From Akebia trifoliata (lineage: Eukaryota; Streptophyta; Magnoliopsida; Ranunculales; Lardizabalaceae): DNA of 64,000 bases. Each line of letters starts with the position of its first letter. Position 1 is the first letter of the stretch. The notes beneath the pieces are model-generated. The model worked only from the letters and a program-made list of their open reading frames with translations, was not told where the DNA came from and did not search any database. Of this stretch, positions 1 to 11,095 are shown piece by piece. The stretch is from NCBI GenBank assembly GCA_017979445.1, contig CM030709.1, forward strand, positions 6,614,001 through 6,678,000, read 5' to 3'. The translations under genes and the position numbers were made by a program.

Positions 1-325
1 AATTTAACTCCTACAAATACGTGATCGGCCTTCTTTCAAGAAAAGATAAATGGTAAATTATCACTTATCATTTACCTTTCTTATCCTAAAGATTTTGCAA
101 GTTCTAATCCCAATTATCTTATCATTTACCAGATCTTGATCTAGAGTTTGAGTCATGAAGCAGAGATGTTGAGTTCGAACCAGTCCTTAGTGGCACTCAT
201 CTCACTCATTAAAAGCCCTCAGATCTCACCCATTAAAATTACCCACATCTCACCCATTAAACTCATTAAAATTACCTACATCTCACTCATTAAAATTACT
301 TTACTTGGCTTGGCGCGTGGAACTG
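1..325. other. Intergenic, possible SINE-like remnant near 130-215
   Basis: No gene is visible. Around 145-180 there is a tRNA B-box-like stretch (GAGTTCGAACC) followed by GGCACTCATCTCACTCATTAAAA, then a short CTCATTAAAATTAC-type repeat up to about 300. This resembles the body of a tRNA-derived SINE, but no convincing A box or poly-A end is present. Confidence 0.25.
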
Positions 326-360
326 TCACGTGTCTCTATATTTTAAAATTAAATTACCTG

Positions 361-705
361 GCTTGGCGTGTAGGGGTTTTGGGCCTTTGGCTTGGCGCCT
401 TGACGAGTGTAATGGCAGTGCAGGGGTTTTGGGTCTTTGGCTTGGCGGCTTGATGAGTGTAGTGGAATTGCAGGAGTCTTTCTCTATCTTTTCTCTAAGG
501 GGTTTTGGGTCTTTGGCCTGGCTTGGCGTGTAGGGGTTTTGGGTCTTTGGTTTGGCGGCTTGACGAGTGTAGTGGCAGTGGTTTTGGGTCTTTGGCTTGG
601 CGGCTTGACGAGTGTAGTGGCAGTGCTCTTTCTCTATCTTTTCTCGAAGGGGTTTTGGGTCTTTGGCTTGGCGGCTTGACAAGTGCAGTGGCACGTGCAA
701 AAGTC
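361..705. repeat. G/T-rich minisatellite, unit about 46-60 bp
   Basis: The core GGTCTTTGGCTTGGCGGCTT followed by GACGAGTGTAGTGGCAGTG recurs at about 373, 422, 533, 580 and 650, with a shortened copy near 499. A second spacer module, CTCTTTCTCTATCTTTTCTC, occurs near 477 and 625, so the array is a higher-order mixture of two modules. Several overlapping reading frames span it on both strands. They are products of the repeat and not genes. Confidence 0.85.
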
Positions 706-771
706 TTTCTCTCTATTTTCTCGTACTCTTTCTTCTTTCTTTCTTCAGGGAAGAGTACTCCCAATCCATGA

Positions 772-1450
772 CTAAATTTAAATCTTTTACTCCCAATCCA
801 TTATACGACTAAATTCAAATTAAGATGATTTGTTTTCTTAAATTATAACATTTGCCCATCTCAATGCTTATTATGTAACAAACCAACAAAACATAGTCAT
901 AATGAGGTGATAATTTCTAATTTCTATAACCTTGAAAAGTTTACTAAGTATTGTTTTGCGTATAACTGAGTAGATAAGAGTTTGATATATAAAATTTTCA
1001 TTATAAAAGGTAATAATATATCCAATTGCTTATTTACAAGTCAGAAATCAAAGATCATGATGTTAACATACCTGTACAAGATCAAATAGAACAATAGAAA
1101 CACACTTTAGTTTTCTCCAACATCTCAAGATTCTTTGACTTCAATGTCTTCTGAATCTAAAATCTAAAATTATAAAGAAGGGATTTAATTATGATGTTTT
1201 GTTTTATATTGATAATATTTAAAAGTAACTTTTTAATAAGATTGTATTCACATAATGTCATTATAGCAATACATTTTTTTTTTCTTAGTGGAAAACTAGC
1301 TAAAATATCTAAACTTAAAAAAGATGATTTATTGGAGTTAAAACCATTGCATTTTTCAAAATTAAATAAATATTGTAATGAAACCTAGTGAAAAAGTTAT
1401 TTTATTTTTTTATTTATGCAAAGAGAATATAGAACCAAAATAAATACCAT
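772..1450. other. Intergenic AT-rich sequence
   Basis: Nothing recognisable. There are only short AT-rich open frames without family signatures. Confidence 0.5.
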
Positions 1451-1587
1451 CTTTAACTTCATGTTGTATCCCGATTTAAGCAATAAGTATTTATGGTTGA
1501 AAATCACAGAAGTAGCACTTTAATTCCATGTTGTATCCCGATTTAAACAATAAGTATTTATGGTTGAAAATCACAGAAGTAGCACTT
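1451..1587. repeat. 67-bp tandem duplication
   Basis: The stretch from CTTTAACTTCATGTTG at 1451 is repeated from 1518 with very few changes (CTTTAATTCCATGTTG). Both units contain ATCCCGATTTAA and end in CACAGAAGTAGCACTT. Two head-to-tail copies, probably a recent local duplication. Confidence 0.85.
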
Positions 1588-1875
1588 AGTGTTAGGTCGG
1601 GTTTTTCTGTCATTCCGAATGCATTGGGTTGAGTGAGATGGCAGCATAAGAAAAATACATGAACAACAATCGTTGGGAATGAATGTACACATGTACTCCA
1701 TATTTTAAAGATATAAGATTTAAATTTACATAAATTTTTACAGATTCATTAATATTTATCTTTGACAAACTGTTCACATAAAAAATAATCAAGAAACAAC
1801 ATGTTCAGCAATAAGCTTAGAAGAGATGTAATATTTGATATAGATGGGTCAAATTACAAAGAAAGATTAAAATAT

Positions 1876-1881
1876 ATATAG

Positions 1882-1912
<31 letters not shown>
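1876..1912. repeat. TA/TG microsatellite
   Basis: Alternating AT runs change into TGTGTGTG just before the GGGGACGGTTC end of a MITE copy. Members of this MITE family repeatedly sit beside TA-rich runs in the window. Confidence 0.8.
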
Positions 1913-1915
<3 letters not shown>

Positions 1916-1916
1916 A

Positions 1917-2190
1917 TGGGGACGGTTCAGCAGCTCTAAAATTTGCCAAGTTTGGTGCCAAACATTTTTCAAACTATGGGTTAGAAGCTTTGGAATGAGT
2001 TGATTTTTTGTGAGGATAATCTCTATAATGCAAAGATCATCATCACCAAAAATCAGCCTATTCCAGAACTTATAACCCCATCAAAAGTGATTTATAAAAA
2101 TTGGACGGTCCACAATTCTTCAACTTGTAAATTAGGATTAGAAGTTTCAAAATGAGCTGATTTTTTGTTAAGAAAAATACAAGACAATGA
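1917..2190. mobile_element. Nested-hairpin MULE-like MITE, copy A (truncated)
   Basis: It starts with GGGGACGGTTCAGCAGC and contains the family core: GGTTAGAAG, a GATTTTTTGTGAGGATAATC stem, the returning stem CACCAAAAATCAGCC, and the spacer GGACGGTCCACAATTCTTC. It then begins the second hairpin but runs into unrelated AAGAAAAATAC sequence, so the right terminal repeat is missing. It is recognised by comparison with the complete copy at 33045-33425. Confidence 0.7.
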
Positions 2191-2454
2191 AGAGCTAGAA
2201 CTTAAGAAAAGTAAGAGACCAAGAAATGATCCAAGTAAGAGACGAAAATGATCGGAGTGAGGGCGTAGATTACTACATGCCTCTAAGCAATTTTCTTCTT
2301 TATTTTCAAGTTCTATTTTTCTAACAAAAACTGATTCAAATATTTCAAAATAAATTATTCAAAAATAAAAATTTAAAATAAATTGAAAAATAAAAATTTA
2401 TCCATAAAAATTAAAAATTCTATACCCAAAAATAAAAGAATAAAAAAGTAGCAT
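2191..2454. other. 3' flank of the zinc-finger gene
   Basis: AT-rich sequence with AAAATAAA runs, compatible with a plant 3' UTR or polyadenylation region for the minus-strand gene. No single poly-A signal can be chosen with confidence. Confidence 0.4.
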
Positions 2455-3054
2455 TCAACCCATTGGCTCTAACATCAAGAGCAATCTCTCATTCTCTAAA
2501 GGTGTCAAATTCAAATCATACAACAAACCAGATTTCTTACTTATAATTGCAGTTTCTGATCTTGACAATGCAAGATTGAGAGATACTCCCTTGTTCATCT
2601 TCATGTTGCTTCTATGCTTCCTCATATGACCACCCAAAGCTTGTCCGGTTGGAAATTCTATATCACAAATCGAACACTTATGTTTCTTGAGATTGGATTC
2701 TGATTGACTTTGAATTCGAGTCAGAAGATGCTGTGGATCTCCTTCTGTATAATCAAATTTTGTGTGACTTGATCGATGACCTCCAAGTGCTTGGAACGAT
2801 GAAAACTCACGATTACATGTCTTGCATTTGAATACACGGCTTGGTAAATGAGTAAATGATTTGATCTTGCAATCCAAGACTTGACGAATCAATTCGGTAC
2901 TTGATGAATTAGTAAACGATTTCGTCTTGCCCTCGAAGACATGAATCGGTGAGAAAGAATGTGATTTGTTCTTTCCTTTGAAGTCAAAACTTGGTGAGTT
3001 AGTAAACAATTTGGTGTCTTCTCCAGAGAACGACGTCAGGAACTTTTTTCCCAT
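2455..3054 (-). CDS. C2H2 zinc-finger repressor, ZAT-like, with EAR motif
   Basis: A single-exon 199-aa protein. It has two Cx2Cx12Hx3H fingers: residues 77-97 (C77, C80, H93, H97) and 127-147 (C127, C130, H143, H147). Both carry the plant-specific QALGGH helix. DLNLTPLE near residues 180-187 is an EAR motif, which in this family recruits TOPLESS-type co-repressors. The layout matches C1-2i (ZAT) nuclear transcription factors, which are usually intronless and stress- or development-responsive. The start at 3054 gives an MGKK N-terminus. Oddly, the usual acidic N-terminal and leucine-rich boxes are not obvious. Residues 1-75 instead consist of loose repeats of a K.KSFTNSPS..F.GK motif, also visible in the DNA. 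The target genes cannot be inferred. Confidence 0.9.
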   Translation of the reverse strand: MGKKFLTSFSGEDTKLFTNSPSFDFKGKNKSHSFSPIHVFEGKTKSFTNSSSTELIRQVLDCKIKSFTHLPSRVFKCKTCNREFSSFQALGGHRSSHTKFDYTEGDPQHLLTRIQSQSESNLKKHKCSICDIEFPTGQALGGHMRKHRSNMKMNKGVSLNLALSRSETAIISKKSGLLYDLNLTPLENERLLLMLEPMG

Positions 3055-3202
3055 ACTTACAGTTGTATTTATTTCTTCTTCGTCTCTCTTTTAGCCGAAA
3101 ATAATATTAAAAAAAATAATAACTTAGAGAAAGAAAAGATGGAAGACGAATTGAAGATGAGATGCATATTGTTTTTGTGAAATAATTAAGGAGTAGATAT
3201 GG

Positions 3203-3208
3203 TTTATA
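3203..3208 (-). promoter_or_regulatory. Candidate TATA box of the zinc-finger gene
   Basis: The minus strand reads AATATAAACC about 150 bp upstream of the start codon, with a purine-rich leader between. It is plausible by position and sequence only. Confidence 0.35.
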
Positions 3209-3805
3209 TTCCTTGGACTTCTATTACGCATGGAAGACAAGTCTCTTTAGTGTTTACACCGACTGACCCACGAACGGATGAGATGGGTAAATGTTCCATC
3301 GGGATTCGCTAAGGAAGTAATCCCTAGGAAACAATCTAATCTCAACCGGCAATCCCTAGGAAGCAATCTCATACCAATCCTTTGTTGGAGCGTAGTAGGA
3401 GTAGGACTTCGATTAGATGCTTTTCATCGCTCGCACGACAAATGAGTACAGAAATAACTACGGGACTAATCAACCTTGTTTAAACATGGCGATCTCGATG
3501 TCAATGTTGATGTAGACGTTTAAAAAAATCATCGAGATCATCATTCAAATTATTGAGATCGACCTTGTTACAATCCTCTATCTCAACATTTAAATATAAA
3601 TCATCGAGATCAATAATTCAATTTATCGAGATTGATGATGATTTGAATGGTTGATCTCAATGAGATTTGACTATGTTGATACCGCCTCTGCAATTTTTCC
3701 CGTGATGCGAATCCCTCCAAGTTTTGGTGAATATTTGAGATAGCCAGTAAATTCAACCTGAAATTGATGACATGTTGACCTTCCTCTACTCTTGAGGATT
3801 TAAAA
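3209..3805. other. Intergenic with GAGATC-rich imperfect palindromes
   Basis: From about 3490 to 3665 short related words (ATCATCGAGATCA, ATTATTGAGATCGA, TTGATCTCAATGAGA) recur in both orientations and form imperfect inverted repeats. No coding sequence is seen. Confidence 0.5.
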
Positions 3806-3814
3806 ACAGAAATC

Positions 3815-4018
3815 TGATTATCTGATTACCCCACGTGACAAACTCAATTGACTACCCTGACCAGTCAAGTTTGGGAATCGTAGATCTGTGCTCCTCGGGA
3901 TACATGGCTGCTCCCCATTAAAAGGTGTATCTCGAGGAGCATAAATCTACACTTCTCAAACTTGTCACATCAAATAGTCGATTGAGTATGCCACGTGGGG
4001 TAATCAGATTATCACGAC
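3815..4018. repeat. Foldback element with a G-box in each arm
   Basis: The left arm (about 3815-3903) and right arm (about 3920-4018) are inverted copies. Each contains ATCTGATTACCCCACGTG, an ACTCAATYGACTA block, CAAGTTTG and GTGCTCCTCG, or their complements. The loop is only a few tens of bases. It is a MITE-like palindrome of about 200 bp, but I could not define a target duplication. Both arms carry CACGTG. Confidence 0.75.
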
Positions 4019-4830
4019 TCCTAAAAAAGTTACCTAACACCCCTCATTTTCAATCACCTAATACAAACCCTTGCTAGTAATCTCTCATTTAATTCTTCAC
4101 TTCTTTCAACGAAAGTATTATTCTCTGGATTATTGAATAATTCATGTATTTTAAGTTAAAAAAGAATAAAACACAATTTTTACGACTTTTACAATTTTTT
4201 TTTTAAATCAATCAAAAAAAAAAAAATTATTATTGTAACTTGTTCTATGTTGCCAAGCATAAACTTGTAAGTTGTGACGTGTAACACAAGTCAATTTTGA
4301 AACGGCCATGCTTCAAAATTTTGGAGGAATACACCTTTTTAAGCGACAAATGTCCCTTTTTTTAAAAAAAAAAATAACGACCTAACCCTCTACATTTATT
4401 TGAGATTACACCTTAATTTTTCAAATTGATGATTTGTCACTTGACTATAATCTTCTTTTAAAAATCAATGGAACAATAATTACCTGCATTATCACCACCA
4501 TCATTACTATCATCACCGTCACCATTAACATCATCAATTTCATCATCATCGTCATTATTCACATCACTGTCATATTACCAAATTTTTTATTTTCAAATTT
4601 TTAAAATGAGTCGTATAATACACATATGAAACATATGCCACATATTTTTCATTTATTGGATTTTGACCAAACTTTAGATCGGATTTTTGCAATCAAAAAG
4701 TCGAATAGAACTCAAAATTTTCACGCATAGAATTTTTTCCGTATTCCAAATTGCTAACAAGGGTACAACCTGCAATAAACTTGCCTTTTTAGCTCAATTT
4801 TTGTTGATGCCTCAAAATATGGGTTTTTGT
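4019..4830. other. Intergenic, with an imperfect CAT/CAC trinucleotide tract
   Basis: No gene is seen. Around 4490-4570 there is a degenerate run of ATCATC, ACCATC and TCATCG triplets. Confidence 0.5.
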
Positions 4831-4831
4831 T

Positions 4832-4986
4832 AACGTCTGCCCTCACAGCACACGTTAAAGTGCAAATATGCAATAAATACACTTGAAATTGGAATCTATG
4901 GGTATTTTGGTCAAAAATGTTTTTTAAGGGCATTTTTGGTACAAATTCCAATTTTCAAAATGTTTATTGCACTTTAACGTGTGCCC
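4832..4986. repeat. Small foldback MITE
   Basis: GCACACGTTAAAGTGCAAA near 4848 is matched in inverse orientation by GCACTTTAACGTGTGCCCT near 4968. The stem continues inward through ATTGGAAT and a GGTATTTTGGTCAAAAATG-like segment. The palindrome is about 155 bp with almost no loop. No convincing target duplication was identified. Confidence 0.7.
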
Positions 4987-5082
4987 TATAAGACTCCTCA
5001 AATATTAACCTAACGTGGAGGGAAACATCTACATACACAGACACCCTGAATTGTATGGTATCTCTCATTCAATTGGGCTCAG

Positions 5083-5654
5083 AGTGGATAATCGTTATAG
5101 TAATAATTCAAGATCATGACACATGGTTGGGACACAAATCCCAAGAACATTATAAGATACATGTGGATCCGAGTCCGAGAAATGTTGAAGGGACACATGG
5201 ATCTGAGTTCGAGAGAGATCAAAGAGACACGAATCTGAGTCCGAGAGATATCAAATTAAAGAAGTGGATCTAAAATCAAACACCAAATTACACGGAGTCA
5301 ACGCGGTGAAAATCTAAAGATTAACCTAGATTTGAGGAAGACGTTACTAAAATATAGTTCTATGAATCTGGACTAGAAAAGAAAGAAAAACATTCTAACT
5401 GATACACCAGATTTGAAGGGAGATAATATCAAGGGAAATCATGCTCAAATCATGAACTCTATAAATAAGAAGGCAGCAGCACACAAATGGCTTTTTGTGA
5501 TTCTGGGAAAGAGGGGAAACTTTACTCATTTTTATACTTATTTTCTGACTAGATCGTCGGAGAGATTGTGGTACAGGCAACCCCGCCACTTAGGATGAAC
5601 AAAATCAAGATTAGAGATACATATCTCGAGATAGCGTGAGATATTGCATCTAAA
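5083..5654 (+). repeat. Gypsy 5' LTR
   Basis: It aligns with 11936-12514 from GGATAATCGTTATAGTAATA through a TATAAATA box at about 5460 to GCATCTAAA. The first bases are mutated (AGTGG against TGTGG in the 3' LTR). It is followed by ATTTGACGCCATCCGTGGGA, the position expected for a primer-binding site of the GGCGCC type common after plant Gypsy LTRs. Confidence 0.85.
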
Positions 5655-5699
5655 ATTTGACGCCATCCGTGGGAACGATACAAGGAGAAACGACCAACA

Positions 5700-5967
5700 T
5701 GGGAAGGCCAAGGCAAGAAGCATCCTGAAGACCAGCAAACATTCCACCAATGGACCCTCAACCAACAAATCCTCCTATAGGCCCGGTGGACCCAATGCTA
5801 ACTGTCCAATGCATGCTTACTGAGATGAGAACAGAAATGCAATAGGGACTTTAGCAACAAAGAGACGAGATTCAAGCCATCAGAAGGGAGAATGAGCAGT
5901 TGAGACAGATGTTGTCTAAAAGATTCAAAACGAAAAAGGAGTCAGATGCTAGAAAAGAACATAAAAG
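5700..5967 (+). pseudogene. Gypsy gag, 5' part
   Basis: It starts at ATGGGAAGGCCAAGG and encodes a proline-rich segment, then a glutamine- and charge-rich segment typical of gag N-termini. In-frame stops occur (for example GCAATAG near 5840). The reading is cut at 5967 by the solo LTR insertion and resumes at about 7710. Confidence 0.6.
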
Positions 5968-7704
5968 TGTAGACACCCCATTTTTGCATCCGCCTGATTA
6001 ATCAACTCGTCAACCCGATCGCAATGATTCCCAATGATGGATGTGTATTCCATTGCTTTATTTTGTTACCAGATGTGTTTCAGAAATCCGGATGAGGTAT
6101 CTCGAATTGACAAAATCTTAGAAACCACGCTACGCTAGGAAAATACGACCCCAGAAACATAGAAATCATCATCTTGTAGACCAAAAAGAAGCTTCACGAT
6201 AAAAATCACTAAAAATGATTAAATTACCAAAATACCCCTAACCTCAAAACGACCCTAGAGCCTACGTTACGATTAGGAAAACTCTCTCGAACACATAAAA
6301 TAACAAATTGGAACCAAATAAATCATTTCACCAATTTTAACAGAATCTGACAAAATTACGAAAATGCCCCTCATAAAGTTCACAATCATTTCACATAAAA
6401 ATTTGCATAAATGACACAAACCAACATTCTCATTGAATTCCTTATGAAAAACCGATTCTAAAACATCCTAGAACATTAAAAACCGACTTAAAACGTGAAA
6501 AGTCCTTTTCGAGGGTAAAACGGTAATTTCACAATTTTCATAATTAAAAAATTCGAAATTAATAAATAAAATATTAAATAATTAAAGTGAAACATTAATG
6601 AAATTAATTTAAAATTTTGAACCTAAAAAATCGATTAATCGGACTCTCAGGCAAAATTATTGAGGGTTCGTGGGATATTTCTTTAAGGACCCCTCCATTT
6701 GGGTGTCCAAAGAATTAAAAATATTTTAGAGGAGGGGTTCTCCAAAAATCAAAGTAAATCAAGCAAGACTAAGTTCAAGGTATTAAAGTCAATCAAGTAA
6801 GACTGAAGTCAAAATTAAAGTCAATTAAGCAAGACTAAAGTCAAAATATTAAAAGTCAATCAATTAAGACTAAAGTCAAAACATTAAAAGTCAATCAAAT
6901 AAGACCAAAAGTCATAATAGAATTCTAATTAAATAATAACTCTATCTAATAGAGTTCTAACTTAAAAACAATTCTACCTACAACAATTCTAATTAAAACA
7001 CAATTCTACCTAAAACAAGTCAAACTAAAACACAACTCTAATTAAAAGATCTCTAATTAAACACTAACTCTATCCAAATCAACCCCTAAAAACATCTATA
7101 AATAGAGGTGCTCACACCCTATTTTCGTATCAAATTATAAACCCTAGGAGAAGTAGGTCTAGAAGCTCCCATAGCCCCCCATAAACCCTAGTTTTGGAGC
7201 CCCAACTCCTTAGCTAACATCCCTCCTTCAATTTTAGTCTAGAAAACGCCTAAAAGCCCTCCAAAAACACCCCCAAATCCGTAACAAACTTGAAGAATTC
7301 AGATCCAAAAGCAAGGAGATACCTCGGTCTAGGAGATCTGAAGTCAAACCCGGAAACAGAACGAAGCAAGGGAGCACGGTACAATGAGCCCTTTTTGTCA
7401 GATCTGAGGGAGTAAAGTCCTTGCATCGGAAAGGTATTTTTTTTATTTTCTATTTTTATCTAGGTTTTAGCAATGTAATTTACTTGGGAATTTAGTAGAG
7501 ACCGGCTTTGGCCGGGCGGGATTGGTGCCTAACACCTTCCAATCCCGTAACATGATCCCCGAATTCAGTTTTCTTGGTTTTAGATTAGTTTTTATCCGTT
7601 TAGAGTCATTGAACGGTTCCTAGACCGTAATAACTAGGTGGCGACTCCCAAACCTCAAGGGTCAAAAGCGAATCCGCGCACCCCGCGGATCGAGGGCGCT
7701 TTCA
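5968..7704. repeat. Solo LTR nested in the Gypsy gag region
   Basis: It begins TGTAGACACCCC and ends GAGGGCGCTTTCA, the canonical TG...CA. It is flanked on both sides by the perfect 5-bp duplication AAAAG (5963-5967 and 7705-7709). It contains a TATAAATAG box at 7097-7105. The tail near 7640 (TAGGTGGCGACTCCC) resembles the 3' end of other plant LTR elements. No internal coding region or second LTR is present, so it most likely arose by LTR-LTR recombination. It is 1737 bp long. Confidence 0.9.
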
Positions 7705-7709
7705 AAAAG

Positions 7710-8556
7710 TGAACCTCAAAACAACGAAACTGAGCGAATGGAACCCGAGTGAACCGTGAATTTGATCAAAACTCGGATACTTTGAGGGAGTTCGGATGCT
7801 CGGAATCCAGTCTCCAAGGAAGAAGTCAAAGAGTTACTCTGGAGCAGGGACGACGAAAATAATCAAGGGAGAGATGCAAATCGAATAGCACGAGGAGTCA
7901 TCAGGGAACTCCAATGAACTCCATTATCCCTGACGATTTTGGCATCCAAACTGCCCAAAAACTTCCATCCCCCAAAATTCGAGGAATTTGATGGGACAAG
8001 TGATCCCCTGGATCACATTATGCACTATCGAAATCAGATGATTCTTTACCAAGGATATGATACACTGCTTTGTAAACTTTTCCCATCAATACTCAGGCAA
8101 GGGGTTGTCGCTTGGTTACAAGGTATACATGCAAGATCGGTCAATAATTTCTCTAAGCTTAAAGAGATATTCGTGATGCAGCTCATTCACAATCGGAAGA
8201 AGAAGGTTGGGGTAAATGTCTTGTTTCTTTTATTACAAGAGGCATGAGAAACAATTCGAGCTTTTCCCTCCAAGTTTGAAACAAAGCTTTTGACAGTTAA
8301 TAACCCCGATAAAGCAACCGTTTGTGCAACTTATACGACGGAAGTTATACCAGGCACTTGGCTACATGAGTCACTGATCAAAGTCGACCCAACACGACTG
8401 GAAAACTTATATTTGAGGGTGGAAAAGTACATCATGGTGGAGGAGACGATGAGAAGTAAAGAAAATATCTCGGACACAAAACCAATAAACTCGGTTGGAT
8501 CAAATCAAGAAGCTGAAAAACCTATGGAATCGAAGATTGGTAATAAGAGAAGTTAA
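7710..8556 (+). pseudogene. Gypsy gag, capsid-like part
   Basis: The translation from about 7939 shows the retrotransposon gag pattern: PPKFEEFDGTSDPLDH, then YRNQM and GVVAWLQG, then FSKLKEIFV. This is the plant Gypsy capsid region. A stop at about 8245 (GCATGA) separates it from a second part at 8290-8556 with ENLYLRVEKYIMVEE. Further stops follow. No intact zinc knuckle was seen. Confidence 0.85.
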
Positions 8557-9079
8557 GAAGAAAAAGGGAAATCAACGTGGAAGACGAGACAAAATTACAC
8601 CCCATTGAATACAAAATGTCGAAGATACTAAGGCACGTCCGGTATAACTCGAATATCATCCTGTCACCGAGGAATTACTAAGGAAAGCCTGGAAAATCTT
8701 ATTGTGAATACCATAAAACCGAGGATCACCCAGCAGATGATTTTTATAAGCTCAGGAACATCATCCAAGACATGATTGAAGACGGAAAACTCGAGAGATT
8801 CGGAGCGGTTACCAATGGGCAAGAGCAACGAAGACGACGTGAAGAACATCTACCACCTCCTCTACCCCAAGTGGATCGACAATGGGGAGAAGAAGAATGT
8901 AGGGTGGTGCATACAATTTACGGAGATTACAGTGCCAAAAGACAAACAAGGAGCAGTACTCGGGCGAAAGTTAAGAAAATAAGACACGAGATAACGGTTT
9001 ATCACGTGTCAATAGGGGTAAATGTCGCAAAGGTTCCAAAGTCAATCTAGGGTAGCAAGGCCACTGTATTTACATAGGA

Positions 9080-9400
9080 AGACCTTCGAGGAGTAGCCAC
9101 CCCTCACTACGACGCTTTAGTTGTAACATTCCTCGTACAAAATGTAGAATTGCAAAGGATTTTGGTTGACGCAGGGAGCACAGTAGACATCATGTTCCTC
9201 GGGGCAACTTAAAAGATGGGAATATCATCAAGCCTTGAAACTTCACAAACCACGATTTTTGGATTCAATGGAATCCCTAGCTCTCCAATGTGAAAAATTA
9301 CCTTGCTCATCTCAACAAGACTAGAGGTGGTTATGATGAAATTTATCATAACAGATTCCGACCCAGCCTATAATGCAATTCTCAGAAGAAGGTAGATACA
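9080..9400 (+). pseudogene. Gypsy aspartic protease remnant
   Basis: The translation gives LQRILVDAGSTVDIMFLG, the D-(S/A)-G-S active-site signature of a retroelement aspartic protease, followed by TIFGFNG. Stops near 9209 and 9292 show it is not functional. Confidence 0.8.
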
Positions 9401-9602
9401 CTCAATGAGGACAATACCATCAACTTATCAAGTGTTGAGATTCCCAAGTAAGGAAGATAAAATGGAAATCTAAGGAGATCAGGAGGTAACTCAAAGGTGT
9501 CTTGCCACAGCACTAAAAGCAGGAAGGAAAATAAGGCAAGAGGGTGAATGGAAGAGAAAAACGCGTCCCATGTAGGAAGCTGACCAATAAAAATTATAGG
9601 AA

Positions 9603-10590
9603 GTGTCGCCTCCACCACATGTGGCGGCGATAGAGGAAGTGGAAGAAGTCAAACTCGGAGGAGAGAAGATGAAGATCACTAGTATTAGGACACTTCTAAT
9701 ATGGACAGAACGGGAAGAATTGATTCAGCTCCTAGGAGATAACAATGACATATTTGCATGGTCATTAGAAGACAAGCTTGGAATTGATCCAAGCGTCGTT
9801 TTCCATAGATTAAATGTGGATCCAATGTCCAGACCATACAAACAAAGGCTGAGAAGATTATCCCCACGACTTAAAGAGAAGATAAACAAAGAGATCAGCA
9901 AGCCATTAAAGGTCGGATTCATCAGGAAAATGGAATGTCCATAATGGATTGTGAACGTAGTGGCAAACCAAAGAAGAACAAAATTAGTTAGGGTATGTAT
10001 CAACTTTACGAATCTTAATAAATCTTGCCCGAAGGACAACTTCCCACTACCAAGGATCGACAGGCTGGTAGACTCGACATTGGGGCACGAAAGGTTGTCG
10101 TTTATGGATGGATACTCGAAATACAACTAGATACCACTCGTCGAAGAAGATCAAGAAAAAAACTTCTTTTATAACGGAATAGGGGTTATTATACTACCAA
10201 GTTATGCCCTTTGGACTAAAGAATGCAGGAGCCACGTACCAGAGGCTAATCACAAAGATATTCGGAGATATGATCGGAGAAACTATGGAAGTCTACATCA
10301 ATGATGTGCTCATCAAAAGTAAGAAGGCAGGAAATCACCTCGACGATCTGAAAAAGACGTTCACTAGGCTTCAAGAATAAGAAATGAGGCTAAATCCAGC
10401 AAAATGTACTTTTGGGGTTTCATTAGGGAAGTTCCTCAGATACATAGTCACGAAAAAGAGAAAGGTGAATCCTGAACAAATCCGGACCCTGAAAGATATG
10501 CCAAGCCCTATGACAGTCAAGCAACTACAAACTTTGATAGAAAGAATCGTCGCGTTGAACAAGTTCATATCTTGAGTTTCGGGCAGATAC
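9603..10590 (+). pseudogene. Gypsy reverse transcriptase remnant
   Basis: In order: RPYKQRLRRLSPRLKEKINK, GFIRK, VCINFTNLNKSCPKDNFPLP, SFMDGYSKYN, a frameshift near 10165, then MPFGLKNAGATYQRL and VYINDVLIKSK. The catalytic YxDD box reads YIND. It ends with NPAKCTFGV and the connection domain. Stops at about 9942, 10127 and 10378 and the frameshift break the frame. Confidence 0.9.
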
Positions 10591-10659
10591 AGGTCATTGT
10601 TCAACTTGCTAAAAAATGAAAGAAGTTTGAGTAGACAGAAGAATGCAAACGAGCTTTCC

Positions 10660-11095
10660 AAAACTTGAAGAAATATTTGAGAGAGCCACCAATGCTCAGT
10701 ACACCGAAAGACGAAGAAGAATTAGAAATATATATAGTTGTTACCCCACTCTCAATAAGCTCGATACTTTTTCGAATCGACTTAGGGCATGAATATTCGA
10801 TATACTTCCTAAGTAAGACATTGGGGGAATTCGAGTTAAGGTATACCCACACACAAAAAGTCAGCCTCGCTTTAGTTTATTCAGCACAAAAGTTAAGGCC
10901 CTATTTTCAATCACACCGAGTCAAAGTAATCACATATTATCCACTCAGAAAAATGTTATAGAGAACAAAAAAATCAAAGAAAATGGGAAAATGGGTAGTT
11001 ATGCTCGGGGAGTACGATTTGTTATTCGAAGTCTAAACAGCAATAAAGGGGCAAGTCTTGGCCGATTTTCTAGTAGACTTGCCTACCGACAATCC
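10660..11095 (+). pseudogene. Gypsy RNase H remnant
   Basis: The translation shows ELEIYIVVTPLSISSILFR, then YFLSKTLGEFELRYT, LALVYSAQKLRPYFQSHRV and GQVLADFLVDLP. This is the standard order of the Gypsy RNase H domain. Two or more stops interrupt it. Confidence 0.85.

Noticed and set aside
148..771. Overlapping open frames on both strands
   Set aside because: They are translations of the tandem minisatellite, with repeated GLWLGGLTS-like words, and have no start context or family match.
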